Source of the DNA: Aquimarina sp. MMG016 | GTDB lineage: Bacteria; Bacteroidota; Bacteroidia; Flavobacteriales; Flavobacteriaceae | Reading direction: 5' to 3' | DNA length: 64,000 bases | NCBI RefSeq assembly: GCF_018100805.1 | Contig: NZ_JAGJEA010000005.1 | Coordinates: forward strand, 186,001 to 250,000 | In this document: positions 18,631 through 27,202 of the stretch, piece by piece | How the letters are laid out: each line of letters starts with the position of its first letter | How positions within the stretch are numbered: position 1 is the first letter of the stretch | Translations under genes and position numbers: made by a program | Notes under the pieces: generated by a model | Told to the model about the DNA's origin: nothing | Databases searched by the model: none | Seen by the model: only the letters and a program-made list of their open reading frames with translations

Positions 18631-19343
18631 AATCCCATATTATTGATTAACATGATTATAGCCATCACCAGCATAATAGTATTTTCTATAAAGGTAGCTT
18701 TAGTCATTGGGAGCTTTAAAGCTGTACCCAAGCAAGCACATTGAATACTTTTTTTACTCAAAAGCACCCTGGTAACACCAATGGTTGTGATTCCTAAAAT
18801 GACTATGGTGACTATTAAAGCTATTTCTATTTCAAAACGCATTAAAAATAGTAGTGCCAACACAGTTTCTATAAACGGATATATCCATCCATAAACTGGA
18901 ATTGCCTTTGCTAAAGGATCATACATCCTGAACGATTGTGGAAAACCCTTTAGGTCTAGCATTTTGAAAAAACTAAATACCACATAGAACAATCCCATAA
19001 AGTCGAGCATAAAACCTTGCCAAGAATCTTGATTCAGCAAAACCGAAGCTACCGTGATATATCCAAATATTAGAAATAATGGAGTTAATTGTCTCCATTC
19101 GCTTTTTTGTTCTTCTACAGTATTAGATATGTTTTTCTGAGTCACTTCTGTAATAGAATATTTAGCAGGTAACACCTCCTGAAATGTTTTTATATTAACC
19201 GGCTCACTAGTCTCTACAACTGCCTGAGCTTTTTCTAAATCTACAGCTACAGATGTGACTCTTTCAACTTCTGTCAGCAATTGTTCTACTTTGCTTCGAC
19301 AGCCATTACAAGTCATCCCTTGTATGTGATAGGTATGTTTCAT
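18627..19343 (-). CDS. HMA domain fused to MauE/DoxX-like membrane domain
   Basis: A 238-residue protein with a copper-chaperone-like heavy-metal-associated domain (residues 1-70; GMTCNGC with C12 and C15) joined to a membrane domain of about four helices (from residue 90), with the MauE/DoxX-like pattern YDPLAKAIPVYGWIYPFIETVLALLFLMRFE. A cysteine pair in QCACLG lies near residue 203. It sits between the DUF3347 lipoprotein gene and cusB, overlapping each by four bases. It probably binds Cu(I)/Ag(I) at the inner membrane and hands it to the pump, or repairs thiols; either role is inference. The arrangement is common in Flavobacteriia copper operons. Confidence 0.82.
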   Translation of the reverse strand: MKHTYHIQGMTCNGCRSKVEQLLTEVERVTSVAVDLEKAQAVVETSEPVNIKTFQEVLPAKYSITEVTQKNISNTVEEQKSEWRQLTPLFLIFGYITVASVLLNQDSWQGFMLDFMGLFYVVFSFFKMLDLKGFPQSFRMYDPLAKAIPVYGWIYPFIETVLALLFLMRFEIEIALIVTIVILGITTIGVTRVLLSKKSIQCACLGTALKLPMTKATFIENTIMLVMAIIMLINNMGL

Positions 19344-19903
19344 TGTATTGTTGCTTTCACGCTACCACATTTCAGCATTTTATTCCCAAAATATGGATTA
19401 CGAACTTCTTTAGAGTCTGATAACCAATACCCTCCTTCTCCTTCAAATGCCATAGGGCAAAATTGTTTATGTACTTCGCCAGAGGTTATTTCAGCATTGG
19501 TTATGAGTTTTTCTACTTCGCTAGTTAGTGTTACTAGAAAATCTCTTTGCTTTTTTAGATCCTTGGTAAGTGATACCAGTTTGGCAGTAGCTTTTAGTTG
19601 TTTATTACTTTCCTCTTCAGAAATACTTTCTGCTAATGATTTTGCTGCTGTACGCGCCATCTCGTTATTTGCATTGACTAAAGCTTTTTTTATGTTCAGG
19701 TATTGATGATATATTTTAGTTACTGACGTATCAGCAAAAACCACATCACTTCTAGAATCTGTATGATTAAGATCTACTTTTGATACCTCTTCAACCTCAT
19801 TATCGTCACTAACCACTTCTGGTGTTTTTTTATCTTTTCCGCAGGAAAAAACAACAGTTGATATCACAGTTAGTATTATCGTTTTTATTATTACTTTTTT
19901 CAT
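19340..19903 (-). CDS. DUF3347 lipoprotein of the copper efflux operon
   Basis: A 187-residue lipoprotein (lipobox VVFSC, C21). The DUF3347 domain covers about residues 60-187 (YHQYLNIKKALVNANNEMARTAAKSLAESI) and ends in a cysteine/methionine segment, HKQFCPMAFEGEGGYWLSDSKEV then NPYFGNKMLKCG. This pattern is regularly seen with CusB-type adaptors and is a plausible metal site. The gene overlaps the HMA-MauE gene by four bases and follows the TolC gene by 13. It is probably a periplasmic copper/silver-binding accessory; no direct function is known to me. Confidence 0.85.
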   Translation of the reverse strand: MKKVIIKTIILTVISTVVFSCGKDKKTPEVVSDDNEVEEVSKVDLNHTDSRSDVVFADTSVTKIYHQYLNIKKALVNANNEMARTAAKSLAESISEEESNKQLKATAKLVSLTKDLKKQRDFLVTLTSEVEKLITNAEITSGEVHKQFCPMAFEGEGGYWLSDSKEVRNPYFGNKMLKCGSVKATIQ

Positions 19904-19916
19904 CTTTTATATTCTT

Positions 19917-21179
19917 TTATTCTAAATAATTAATAATTGCTGTTTGTATAAAATAATCCTTAATGGATGTAATCTTTTTTAGTTCAAAACCCAATATCAT
20001 CTCCTGAATCTCCAGAAGCTCATTAAAGTCTAATTGATTTGTTTGATACATTGATAATGCAACTTGCTCTGCCTGATTAGCTTGTTCTATATTTTTGACC
20101 TGAGTTGTATAATTGATCCTCGCAGTAATTCTGTTATTAATTGCTTTTTCTAAAATTTCTTCCAATTTATTTTGCTCTGCTTCTCGTTGCTGTGAATATC
20201 CTTCTTGCTTTAGCTCGAATTGTTTGTCTTTAGATTTGAATTTTTTAGAAAACAATGGAATCGAAAGTGACAACATAGGCATTACGATATCCTTTCCATT
20301 ATCACTAAAGGTTTGATCAGGGCGTTCTTCTACAACAACATAATCCAGTCCCACACTTAGTCCTGGTAAACGTTCTTTATCATTTACTTTTTGTTGTGCA
20401 ATAACCATATCACTGAGATTATCATATTTCAGTAACTCTGGATGATATGTAACATCATCAATAGACATTGTAGGTTCTTCATCAGGAATGATGAGATTAT
20501 CCGGGACAATTAAATCTTCAAAACCATCACGATCTAATATTTTATTAAAACTGGTTTCTGCGTTCAGAATATTTCCTTTTATAATCTCGATCTTATTGTC
20601 TAATTCATTTTGAGCAATATTAATCTTAAGCACATCTACTGCCGAAGCTTTATTATTAGCAACTTCAGAGATCGTAATTTCTTTATAATCGGATAACAAC
20701 TCCTTTTGTTGTTTTAATATTTTCTCTTTTGCCTTCCAGCTATACAACTCATAATAACGCCGCTTTACATCTAGTCCAATTTTACGTCGTAAGATCTCTA
20801 CATCATTTTTAAACACTTCACTGGTAGAAGTCTCTTTGTTCTTTTTAGCTTTTAAGGTCCCAAACCACGGCAAAGATTGTTTTGCTGTAAATTTTGCTTT
20901 CTGTGCTCCTGTTCTGGTTTCTGGTTCACTTACAAAATACCCGGCTCCAATAGAAGTATTAGGTAAACTTCCCGCTTCGTTTACTTTTTCTAAAGCTGCT
21001 TCATAAGTATACTGCATTGCCTTAAGTTGGGGATTATTTTGCTCTGCTTCTCTAATATAATCCTGAAGTGTTTGACTGTTACCGGAAAAATAAAAGAACA
21101 AAGAAAATAGAAGAAAGACTATTCTATTTTCTTTTCTATAATTTCTTTCCTCATTATATTTCAACTTGACCATAATCAC
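19917..21179 (-). CDS. cusC: TolC-family outer-membrane channel of the efflux pump
   Basis: A 420-residue outer-membrane factor with a signal peptide (VFLLFSLFFYFSGNSQ) and two similar long helical repeats typical of OEP proteins (LQDYIREAEQNNPQLKAMQYTYEAALEKVNEAGSLP near the start, ARINYTTQVKNIEQANQAEQVALSMYQ near the end). It forms the exit duct for the CusBA complex. The annotated start is preceded by a run of charged residues (MIMVKLKYNEERNYRKENR), and the true start may be the second or third methionine. It is shorter than E. coli CusC, which is normal for Bacteroidota. Confidence 0.88.
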   Translation of the reverse strand: MIMVKLKYNEERNYRKENRIVFLLFSLFFYFSGNSQTLQDYIREAEQNNPQLKAMQYTYEAALEKVNEAGSLPNTSIGAGYFVSEPETRTGAQKAKFTAKQSLPWFGTLKAKKNKETSTSEVFKNDVEILRRKIGLDVKRRYYELYSWKAKEKILKQQKELLSDYKEITISEVANNKASAVDVLKINIAQNELDNKIEIIKGNILNAETSFNKILDRDGFEDLIVPDNLIIPDEEPTMSIDDVTYHPELLKYDNLSDMVIAQQKVNDKERLPGLSVGLDYVVVEERPDQTFSDNGKDIVMPMLSLSIPLFSKKFKSKDKQFELKQEGYSQQREAEQNKLEEILEKAINNRITARINYTTQVKNIEQANQAEQVALSMYQTNQLDFNELLEIQEMILGFELKKITSIKDYFIQTAIINYLE

Positions 21180-21224
21180 TATAGTTCTTAATATTATAAA
21201 TTTTACACTTTTATCTTTTTACTT

Positions 21225-24200
21225 TTAATTTTTCACTCTCATTTCTTCTTTCCAACTATACAATACAGGTACCACAAATAAAGTGATTAATGCAATTAAC
21301 ATTCCTCCAAAACTTGGAATCGCCATGGGTATCATAATATCGCTTCCTCGACCTGTAGATGTTAATATGGGTAACAATGCCAGTATTGTAGTTGCAGTGG
21401 TCATTAAACAAGGCCTTATCCTTTTTTCACCAGCTTCTATAACAGATGCTACAATTTCTTCTTTGGTTTTAGGAACATTACGATCAAACGTTTGGGTCAG
21501 ATAAGTAGCCATAACAACTCCATCATCTGTAGCAATTCCAAAAAGAGCAATAAACCCTACCCAAACTGCAACACTTAAATTAATCGTGTGCATCTGGAAT
21601 AAGTCTCTTACATTTTCACTCAAGAAGTTAAAGTTTAAAAACCAATCTTGCCCATATAACCAAATCATCAAAAAACCACCTGCAAAAGCCACCGAAATCC
21701 CTGTAAAAATTATTAATGACGTTGCCACAGAACGAAACTGAAAATAGAGAATCAAGAAGATAATTATCAAAACTAATGGAACTATAATTGACAATGTCTT
21801 TTCTGCTCTTAGTTGATTTTCGTAGGTTCCTGTAAACTGATAACTGACTCCAGTAGGAATAACTAAATCTCCGGCATCGATATGATCTTTAATAAGCTGT
21901 TGAGCGCTCTTCACCACATCCACTTCTGCATAACCATCTAGCTTATCAAAAAGCACATAACCTATTAAGAAAGTATCTTCACCTTTAATCACCTGAGGAC
22001 CTTTTTCATATCTGATTTCAACTAATTCACTTAATGGTACAGGATTGTTTTTATCTACCGGGATATAAATCTCTTTAAGATCTTCAGGGCTATCACGCAG
22101 CTCTCGAGGATAACGAACTCGTACTCCATATCGTTCGCGTCCTTCAACAGTTTGTGTAAGTTGTTTACCTCCAACTGCTACTTGTAGAGTTTCTTGCACA
22201 TCTGCTATAGAGATTCCATAGCGAGCAAGCTGTTCTCTTTTGATATCAATAAGTAAATAAGGCTTACCTACGATACGATCTGCAAAAACTGCTTGTGCTT
22301 TCACCCCTTTGGCACGCTTTAAAATATCCTCAAGTTTTAACCCAAAGGATTCAATCTTCTTTAAATCCTGTCCCTTGATCTTAATCCCCATTGGAGCGCG
22401 CATACCCGTTTGAAGCATTACCAATCGTGTTTCGATAGGTTGAAGTTTAGGCGCAGAAGTCACTCCTGGTAATTTAGTAACTTTCACTATTTCTTTCCAA
22501 ATATCGTCGGGTGATTTAATTTTTGGTCGCCAGTTTCTATAATACTCTCCATTATCATCCGGAATCAAGTCATTATTAGTCACACTAACCGCCAATTCTA
22601 AGGTTTTATATGGATCAACGTTATCTTCCTGATTATTTGGATTTGTGATAGATGTCCCATTCTTTAATTTGAACAACCCCTGTTCATCAACCTCATATTT
22701 TTGTCGTTCTCCATCCTCATTCCGCATATATTCAGATTTATACAAAATCATATTCTCATACATCGAGAGTGGTGCCGGATCTAATGCAGACTCCGCTCGA
22801 CCTGCCTTGCCAACTACAGTTTCAATTTCAGGAATACCTGCTACTGCCATATCTAACTGTTGTAACACTCTCTTATTTTCTTCAGCTCCTGCATGTGGTA
22901 GTGAAGTGGGCATCAATAGAAAAGACCCTTCATTAAGTGATGGCATAAACTCTTTACCTGTATTTCGCATAATTAATACACCAAATATTATAATAGTAGC
23001 CGGAATAGAAAGAAAAAGAATTTTATTGTGTAACGCCCATCTTAATAAACGTGTATAATAATAACGAAATATCCAAAGAGCGCCTAATAAACCAAAACAA
23101 ATAACACTTACAAATATCAAGTTTATTCCAATACTTCGATCAAAACCTAAAGGGCGCCAATGTTCTGCTAATAGAAATACTATTACTAATGATGAAATTG
23201 CTAAATCAATTAAATTTTTGCGCTTTCGCGAAAACACCCCATATAGAGTTATTAATGAGGTTGTTCCAAACCCTATCAAAATCAACCCTAACCATAAGCC
23301 ATAAACAACAGCGATGATTCCGGTTATAATTAAAGATAGATTCAGAATATATTTAAAAGATTTTTTTAAATTTTTCTTACGGAACAAAAAGGCTGCAAAA
23401 GGAGGTATTAAAAACAAAGCAATAATAATTGAAGCTATAAGTGCCATTGTCTTAGTAAATGCTAAAGGACGGAACAATTTACCCTCTGCTCCGATCATCA
23501 AAAAAACAGGAATAAAGCTAATAATCGTAGTTAGCACTGCAGTCAAAATAGCTCCTGAAACTTCTGATGTGGCATTATAAACTACTAAATTAACAGGTAA
23601 ATTACTTTGGTTCTCATCTAAATGCCTTATAATGTTCTCTGAAAGTATTACTCCAACATCCACCATAGTACCAATAGCAATAGCAATACCAGAAAGCGCG
23701 ACAATATTAGCATCTACACTAAAAGCTTTCATCCCAATAAAAACCATTAAGACGGCGACAGGTAATAATCCCGAAATTAATATAGATGCCCTTATATTAA
23801 ACACCATAACAATAATCACCAAAATGGTAATGAGCACCTCTAGCATCAGTGCTTCATTTAAAGTTTCTAATGTTTCGTGAATAAGCTCTGTACGATCATA
23901 AAATGGAACTATAGTCAATTGAGAAACTCTACCATCAGAAAGAACCTTTGAGGGCAATCCTGTACTTAGTTTTTTAATTTTTTCTTTTACATTATTGATA
24001 ACCTCTAACGGATTAGCTCCATACCTGGAAGCAATCACACCACCAACTACCTCTGCTCCTTCTTTGTCCAAAATCCCTCTACGAGTTTGTGGCCCCAGAT
24101 GAACTTTTGCAATATCTTTTATACGTAAAGATGTAAAACCTTCTGAAGTAACGACCGCATTTTCAATATCATCTATAGATTTTATATACCCTAAACCACG

Positions 24201-24947
24201 AACTAAATACTCAGCTCGATTAATTTCGAGTGTTTGAGCTCCTATATCCTGATTACTCTCTTTAACAGCTTTTACAACATCTTGCAAACCAATGTCATAT
24301 TGTCGCATTAATTCAGGATTTACATTTACCTGATATTCTTTCACATAACCTCCTATAGAAGCTACTTCAGAAACTCCACTAGCAGATGAAAGCGCATGTT
24401 TCACATAGTAATCCTGAATGCTTCGCAATTCCTGTAAATCCCAACCTCCAGTCACATTACCTTCTTCATCACGACCTTCGAGAGTGTACCAAAAAATTTG
24501 ACCTAAACCAGTTGCATCCGGCCCCAAGGAAGGATTAACATTATTCGGCAATAAACCAACCGGTAATGAATTAAGTTTTTCTAAAATTCGACTTCGTGAC
24601 CAATAGAATTCAATATCTTCTTCAAAAATGATATAGATATTTGATACACCAAACATTGAAGAACTACGAATAGTTTTGACTCCAGGTATTCCTAACAATG
24701 AGGCTGTAAGTGGATAAGTGATCTGATCTTCTATATCCTTTGGTGATCGTCCTTCCCATTTGGTAAAAACTATTTGTTGGTTTTCACCTATATCAGGAAT
24801 AGCATCCACTGCCACAGGATCATTTGGAAAAAAATGTGTAGTCCAGTCAAACGGTGCATTTACAACACCCCAACACACAAAAAGGGTGACCATTAGTACT
24901 GCAACTAATTTATTCTCTATTAAAAATTTGATGCTTTTATGGAGCAT
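21225..24947 (-). CDS. cusA: CusA/CzcA-family heavy-metal RND efflux pump with extra membrane insertion
   Basis: Inner-membrane proton-driven pump that extrudes Cu(I)/Ag(I). Landmarks include the N-terminal PFDWTT/GENQQIVFTKWEGRSPKDIEDQITYPL, the TM4 acidic residue in TMVDVGVILSENIIRHLDE, and the late GIATDDGVVMATYL and CLMTTATTILALLPI segments. At 1240 residues it is about 200 longer than E. coli CusA. About 105 extra residues with several hydrophobic helices lie between TM6 and TM7 (about 525-630), and a further acidic insertion lies around residues 735-800. The part GVFSRKRKN lies on the GCTTTCGCGAAA palindrome. It is the second gene of the operon. Metal specificity is inferred from the accessory proteins. 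Confidence 0.93.
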   Translation of the reverse strand: MLHKSIKFLIENKLVAVLMVTLFVCWGVVNAPFDWTTHFFPNDPVAVDAIPDIGENQQIVFTKWEGRSPKDIEDQITYPLTASLLGIPGVKTIRSSSMFGVSNIYIIFEEDIEFYWSRSRILEKLNSLPVGLLPNNVNPSLGPDATGLGQIFWYTLEGRDEEGNVTGGWDLQELRSIQDYYVKHALSSASGVSEVASIGGYVKEYQVNVNPELMRQYDIGLQDVVKAVKESNQDIGAQTLEINRAEYLVRGLGYIKSIDDIENAVVTSEGFTSLRIKDIAKVHLGPQTRRGILDKEGAEVVGGVIASRYGANPLEVINNVKEKIKKLSTGLPSKVLSDGRVSQLTIVPFYDRTELIHETLETLNEALMLEVLITILVIIVMVFNIRASILISGLLPVAVLMVFIGMKAFSVDANIVALSGIAIAIGTMVDVGVILSENIIRHLDENQSNLPVNLVVYNATSEVSGAILTAVLTTIISFIPVFLMIGAEGKLFRPLAFTKTMALIASIIIALFLIPPFAAFLFRKKNLKKSFKYILNLSLIITGIIAVVYGLWLGLILIGFGTTSLITLYGVFSRKRKNLIDLAISSLVIVFLLAEHWRPLGFDRSIGINLIFVSVICFGLLGALWIFRYYYTRLLRWALHNKILFLSIPATIIIFGVLIMRNTGKEFMPSLNEGSFLLMPTSLPHAGAEENKRVLQQLDMAVAGIPEIETVVGKAGRAESALDPAPLSMYENMILYKSEYMRNEDGERQKYEVDEQGLFKLKNGTSITNPNNQEDNVDPYKTLELAVSVTNNDLIPDDNGEYYRNWRPKIKSPDDIWKEIVKVTKLPGVTSAPKLQPIETRLVMLQTGMRAPMGIKIKGQDLKKIESFGLKLEDILKRAKGVKAQAVFADRIVGKPYLLIDIKREQLARYGISIADVQETLQVAVGGKQLTQTVEGRERYGVRVRYPRELRDSPEDLKEIYIPVDKNNPVPLSELVEIRYEKGPQVIKGEDTFLIGYVLFDKLDGYAEVDVVKSAQQLIKDHIDAGDLVIPTGVSYQFTGTYENQLRAEKTLSIIVPLVLIIIFLILYFQFRSVATSLIIFTGISVAFAGGFLMIWLYGQDWFLNFNFLSENVRDLFQMHTINLSVAVWVGFIALFGIATDDGVVMATYLTQTFDRNVPKTKEEIVASVIEAGEKRIRPCLMTTATTILALLPILTSTGRGSDIMIPMAIPSFGGMLIALITLFVVPVLYSWKEEMRVKN

Positions 24948-25050
24948 TGTATTGATTTTTAGCTTTTGACAGAAAAGTCAGTTATCTAAATATTGACAAA
25001 AAGGTTACAACTATGATCTTAAAGATCAAAGTATATTCATCAACTAAAAA

Positions 25051-25464
25051 TCAAATTAAAAAGACTTCATGAAGGACATGGAAATCAACAACCAGATCAG
25101 GTGGTGAGTATTTTTTAAAAATTACATTATTTTTATCCGGAAGATTAAAAAAGTCAAAATAAGAACTAACAAAGGCAACAAGAAATACCTGTTGAGGGAC
25201 ATCTATCTTGTCTAGTGAAATTTTAAGATCATCTTGCCCTTCGACTACTATAATTTCATCTTTACAGCAAGATTTTTTTATCATTTCATTTTGATCAGAA
25301 TTATGATCCATTGTCTCCATCCCGCAACCTTTGGCTTCAGAAAAAATAGCTATATCTACCAAAATTCTTCCGCAATAATGTTTTTCTACAGTAAACGATA
25401 CCGTAGAGAGTAATACCAAACCAGCTAGTATAAAAGAGGATATTTTCTGAAAACTTTTGTTCAT
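25051..25464 (-). CDS. HYC_CC_PP family protein, first gene of the copper operon
   Basis: A small protein of about 137 residues with a signal peptide (SFILAGLVLLSTVSFTVE) and the three motifs that name this family: EKHYCGR, KSCCKDE and KYSPPDL. Two further cysteine or histidine features (GCGMETMDHN) lie between them. Such proteins precede cusA in Flavobacteriia metal operons and may bind copper in the periplasm, but the role is unproven. The frame is open to 25485, but the promoter box TAACTTTG at 25473-25480 favours the ATG at 25464 (MNKSFQKISS). A gap of 103 bases separates it from cusA. Confidence 0.8.
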   Translation of the reverse strand: MNKSFQKISSFILAGLVLLSTVSFTVEKHYCGRILVDIAIFSEAKGCGMETMDHNSDQNEMIKKSCCKDEIIVVEGQDDLKISLDKIDVPQQVFLVAFVSSYFDFFNLPDKNNVIFKKYSPPDLVVDFHVLHEVFLI

Positions 25465-25472
25465 TTGCATTA

Positions 25473-25480
25473 CAAAGTTA
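25473..25480 (-). promoter_or_regulatory. -7 box of the copper efflux operon (TAACTTTG)
   Basis: Perfect TAnnTTTG match on the minus strand, ending nine bases before the ATG at 25464, so the mRNA leader would be only a few bases. A short inverted repeat AAATC/GATTT lies just upstream (25495-25508). No clear -33 TTG. Confidence 0.45.
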
Positions 25481-25579
25481 CACAATATTAAAGAAATCTT
25501 TAGATTTTAGGTTATTACTGCTATTATTTTTAACAAAACTATACCATAACAAATAATCAACCGTTCTAAATATTTTGAA

Positions 25580-25587
25580 TACTTTTG
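25580..25587 (+). promoter_or_regulatory. -7 box upstream of the GAF/fRMsr gene (TACTTTTG)
   Basis: Perfect TAnnTTTG match, 18 bases before the ATG at 25606. It overlaps the earlier TTG codon at 25585 and so rules that out as the start. Confidence 0.5.
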
Positions 25588-25605
25588 CCGGAAAAAATTG
25601 TAAGA

Positions 25606-26061
25606 ATGCCATTCGAAAACTTAAAGCTAAAAGTTACCGATATACTTAAAAAAGAAAATCAACCGGTTACAGATAAACTAAAAATGATTTGTCAACTGCT
25701 TAAAGACAATATTGATCATTATGACTGGGTTGGTTTTTATTTTAGGAATGGGGATAAAGAAGAATTAATATTACGAACTTATGTTGGAGCTAAGACCGAT
25801 CATGAGGTCATCCCCTTTGGAAAAGGGATTTGTGGTCAGGTTGCAATCTCTAACGAAAATTTTGTTGTCCCTGATGTACAGGCACAGGATAATTATATCG
25901 CTTGTAGTATTAATGTAAAATCTGAAATTGTAGTTCCTTTATTTAAAGATGGAGAAAACATTGGTCAGATCGATATTGATTCTGACACTCCTGACCCATT
26001 TACAGAAAAAGACGAACGTTTCTTGGAGTTTGTAAACCAAGAGGTTGCTAAAATCCTCTAA
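25606..26061 (+). CDS. msrC: Free methionine-(R)-sulfoxide reductase (GAF domain)
   Basis: A 151-residue single GAF domain that reduces free L-methionine-(R)-sulfoxide. The family landmarks are present: DWVGFYFRNG near residue 40, the cysteine in GKGICGQVA, and VVPDVQAQDNYIACSINVKSEIVVPL with the IAC cysteine and SEIVVP. The third cysteine pattern matches fRMsr of the YebR type. The ATG at 25606 (MPFENLKLKV) is chosen because the promoter box covers the earlier possible start. It precedes galE by 43 bases on the same strand. I name it by similarity to YebR/MsrC. Confidence 0.85.
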   Translation: MPFENLKLKVTDILKKENQPVTDKLKMICQLLKDNIDHYDWVGFYFRNGDKEELILRTYVGAKTDHEVIPFGKGICGQVAISNENFVVPDVQAQDNYIACSINVKSEIVVPLFKDGENIGQIDIDSDTPDPFTEKDERFLEFVNQEVAKIL

Positions 26062-26104
26062 TTGTTGTTCCTTAGTGGTTTATTAATTACATAATAATAA
26101 TCAC

Positions 26105-27121
26105 ATGAAGATCTTAGTCACTGGAGGATTGGGGTTTATAGGTTCGCACACTGTAGTTGAGTTACAAAACGAAGGTTTTGAGGTAGTCATTATTGACAAT
26201 TGCTCTAATTCATCTAAAGATGTTTTAAAAGGTATTACTTCGATTACTGGAAAACAACCTATTTTTGAAGAATTCGATTTACGGGAAAAAGGTGAAGTTC
26301 AGGAATTCTTTAAAAGACACCAGGATATTGAAGGTATCATTCATTTTGCAGCATCAAAAGCTGTTGGTGAAAGTGTTGAAAAACCCTTACTATATTACGA
26401 AAACAATATTTCCACACTGGTATACTTATTACAAGAATTACAAAAAAAGAAAGACAGTAGTTTTATATTTAGCTCTTCTTGTACTGTATATGGCCAAGCA
26501 GACGAACTTCCTATTACAGAAACTGCTCCAGTAAAAGCTGCAGAATCTCCTTATGGAAACACCAAACAAATGGGGGAAGAAATCATTAGAGATACTTGCA
26601 AAGTAAAACCGAACCTGAAAGCTATTGCTTTACGATATTTTAACCCAATAGGCGCACACCCAACTGCAGAAATTGGTGAGTTACCTATTGGCGTGCCACA
26701 GAATTTAGTACCATTCATTACGCAAACCGCAATTGGATTACGTGAACAATTATCCGTATTTGGTGATGACTACCCCACAAATGACGGAACTGCAGTTAGG
26801 GACTACATACATGTTGTTGACTTAGCAAAAGCTCACGTAGTAGCATTACAGAGGTTATTAGAAAACAAAAACAAGAGTAATTATGAGGTATTTAATGTTG
26901 GAACAGGAACTGGAAGTTCTGTTCTAGAAATTATACATTCTTTTGAAAAAGTTTCTAACCAACGTTTAAATTATAAAATTGTAGGGCGAAGAGAAGGTGA
27001 TATAACAGCTGCCTATGCTGACACAACAAAAGCTAATCAAGAATTAGGTTGGAAAGCAAAAAGCAGTCTTGATGAAGCGCTTGCTTCTGCGTGGAAGTGG
27101 GAACAAAAGGTGAGAAGCTAG
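26105..27121 (+). CDS. galE: UDP-glucose 4-epimerase
   Basis: Interconverts UDP-glucose and UDP-galactose using tightly bound NAD. The 338-residue SDR-type Rossmann protein has GGLGFIGSHT near the start, the catalytic serine/tyrosine/lysine set (SSSCTVYG, then SPYGNTKQ, YxxxK), the RYFNPIGAH segment and DYIHVVDLAKAH, all diagnostic of GalE. Length is normal. Neighbouring genes do not form a sugar-nucleotide cluster, so it may serve general metabolism or surface polysaccharide synthesis. A strong terminator follows. Confidence 0.95.
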   Translation: MKILVTGGLGFIGSHTVVELQNEGFEVVIIDNCSNSSKDVLKGITSITGKQPIFEEFDLREKGEVQEFFKRHQDIEGIIHFAASKAVGESVEKPLLYYENNISTLVYLLQELQKKKDSSFIFSSSCTVYGQADELPITETAPVKAAESPYGNTKQMGEEIIRDTCKVKPNLKAIALRYFNPIGAHPTAEIGELPIGVPQNLVPFITQTAIGLREQLSVFGDDYPTNDGTAVRDYIHVVDLAKAHVVALQRLLENKNKSNYEVFNVGTGTGSSVLEIIHSFEKVSNQRLNYKIVGRREGDITAAYADTTKANQELGWKAKSSLDEALASAWKWEQKVRS

Positions 27122-27146
27122 ACAAAAAACACATTATCTAACAATA

Positions 27147-27179
27147 AAAAAATCCTGAAGAGCTTCTTCAGGATTTTTT
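27147..27179. terminator. Bidirectional terminator between galE and ppiD
   Basis: A 15-base perfect stem (27147-27161 with 27165-27179) around a three-base loop, with six A on the left and six T on the right. It serves the two convergent genes. Confidence 0.9.
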
Positions 27180-27202
27180 ATGAACTTATATTTAATAAAA
27201 GT

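Noticed and set aside
26265-26534. 89-codon open frame inside galE on the same strand
   Set aside because: It is an out-of-frame shadow of a well-conserved enzyme and has no recognisable protein character.
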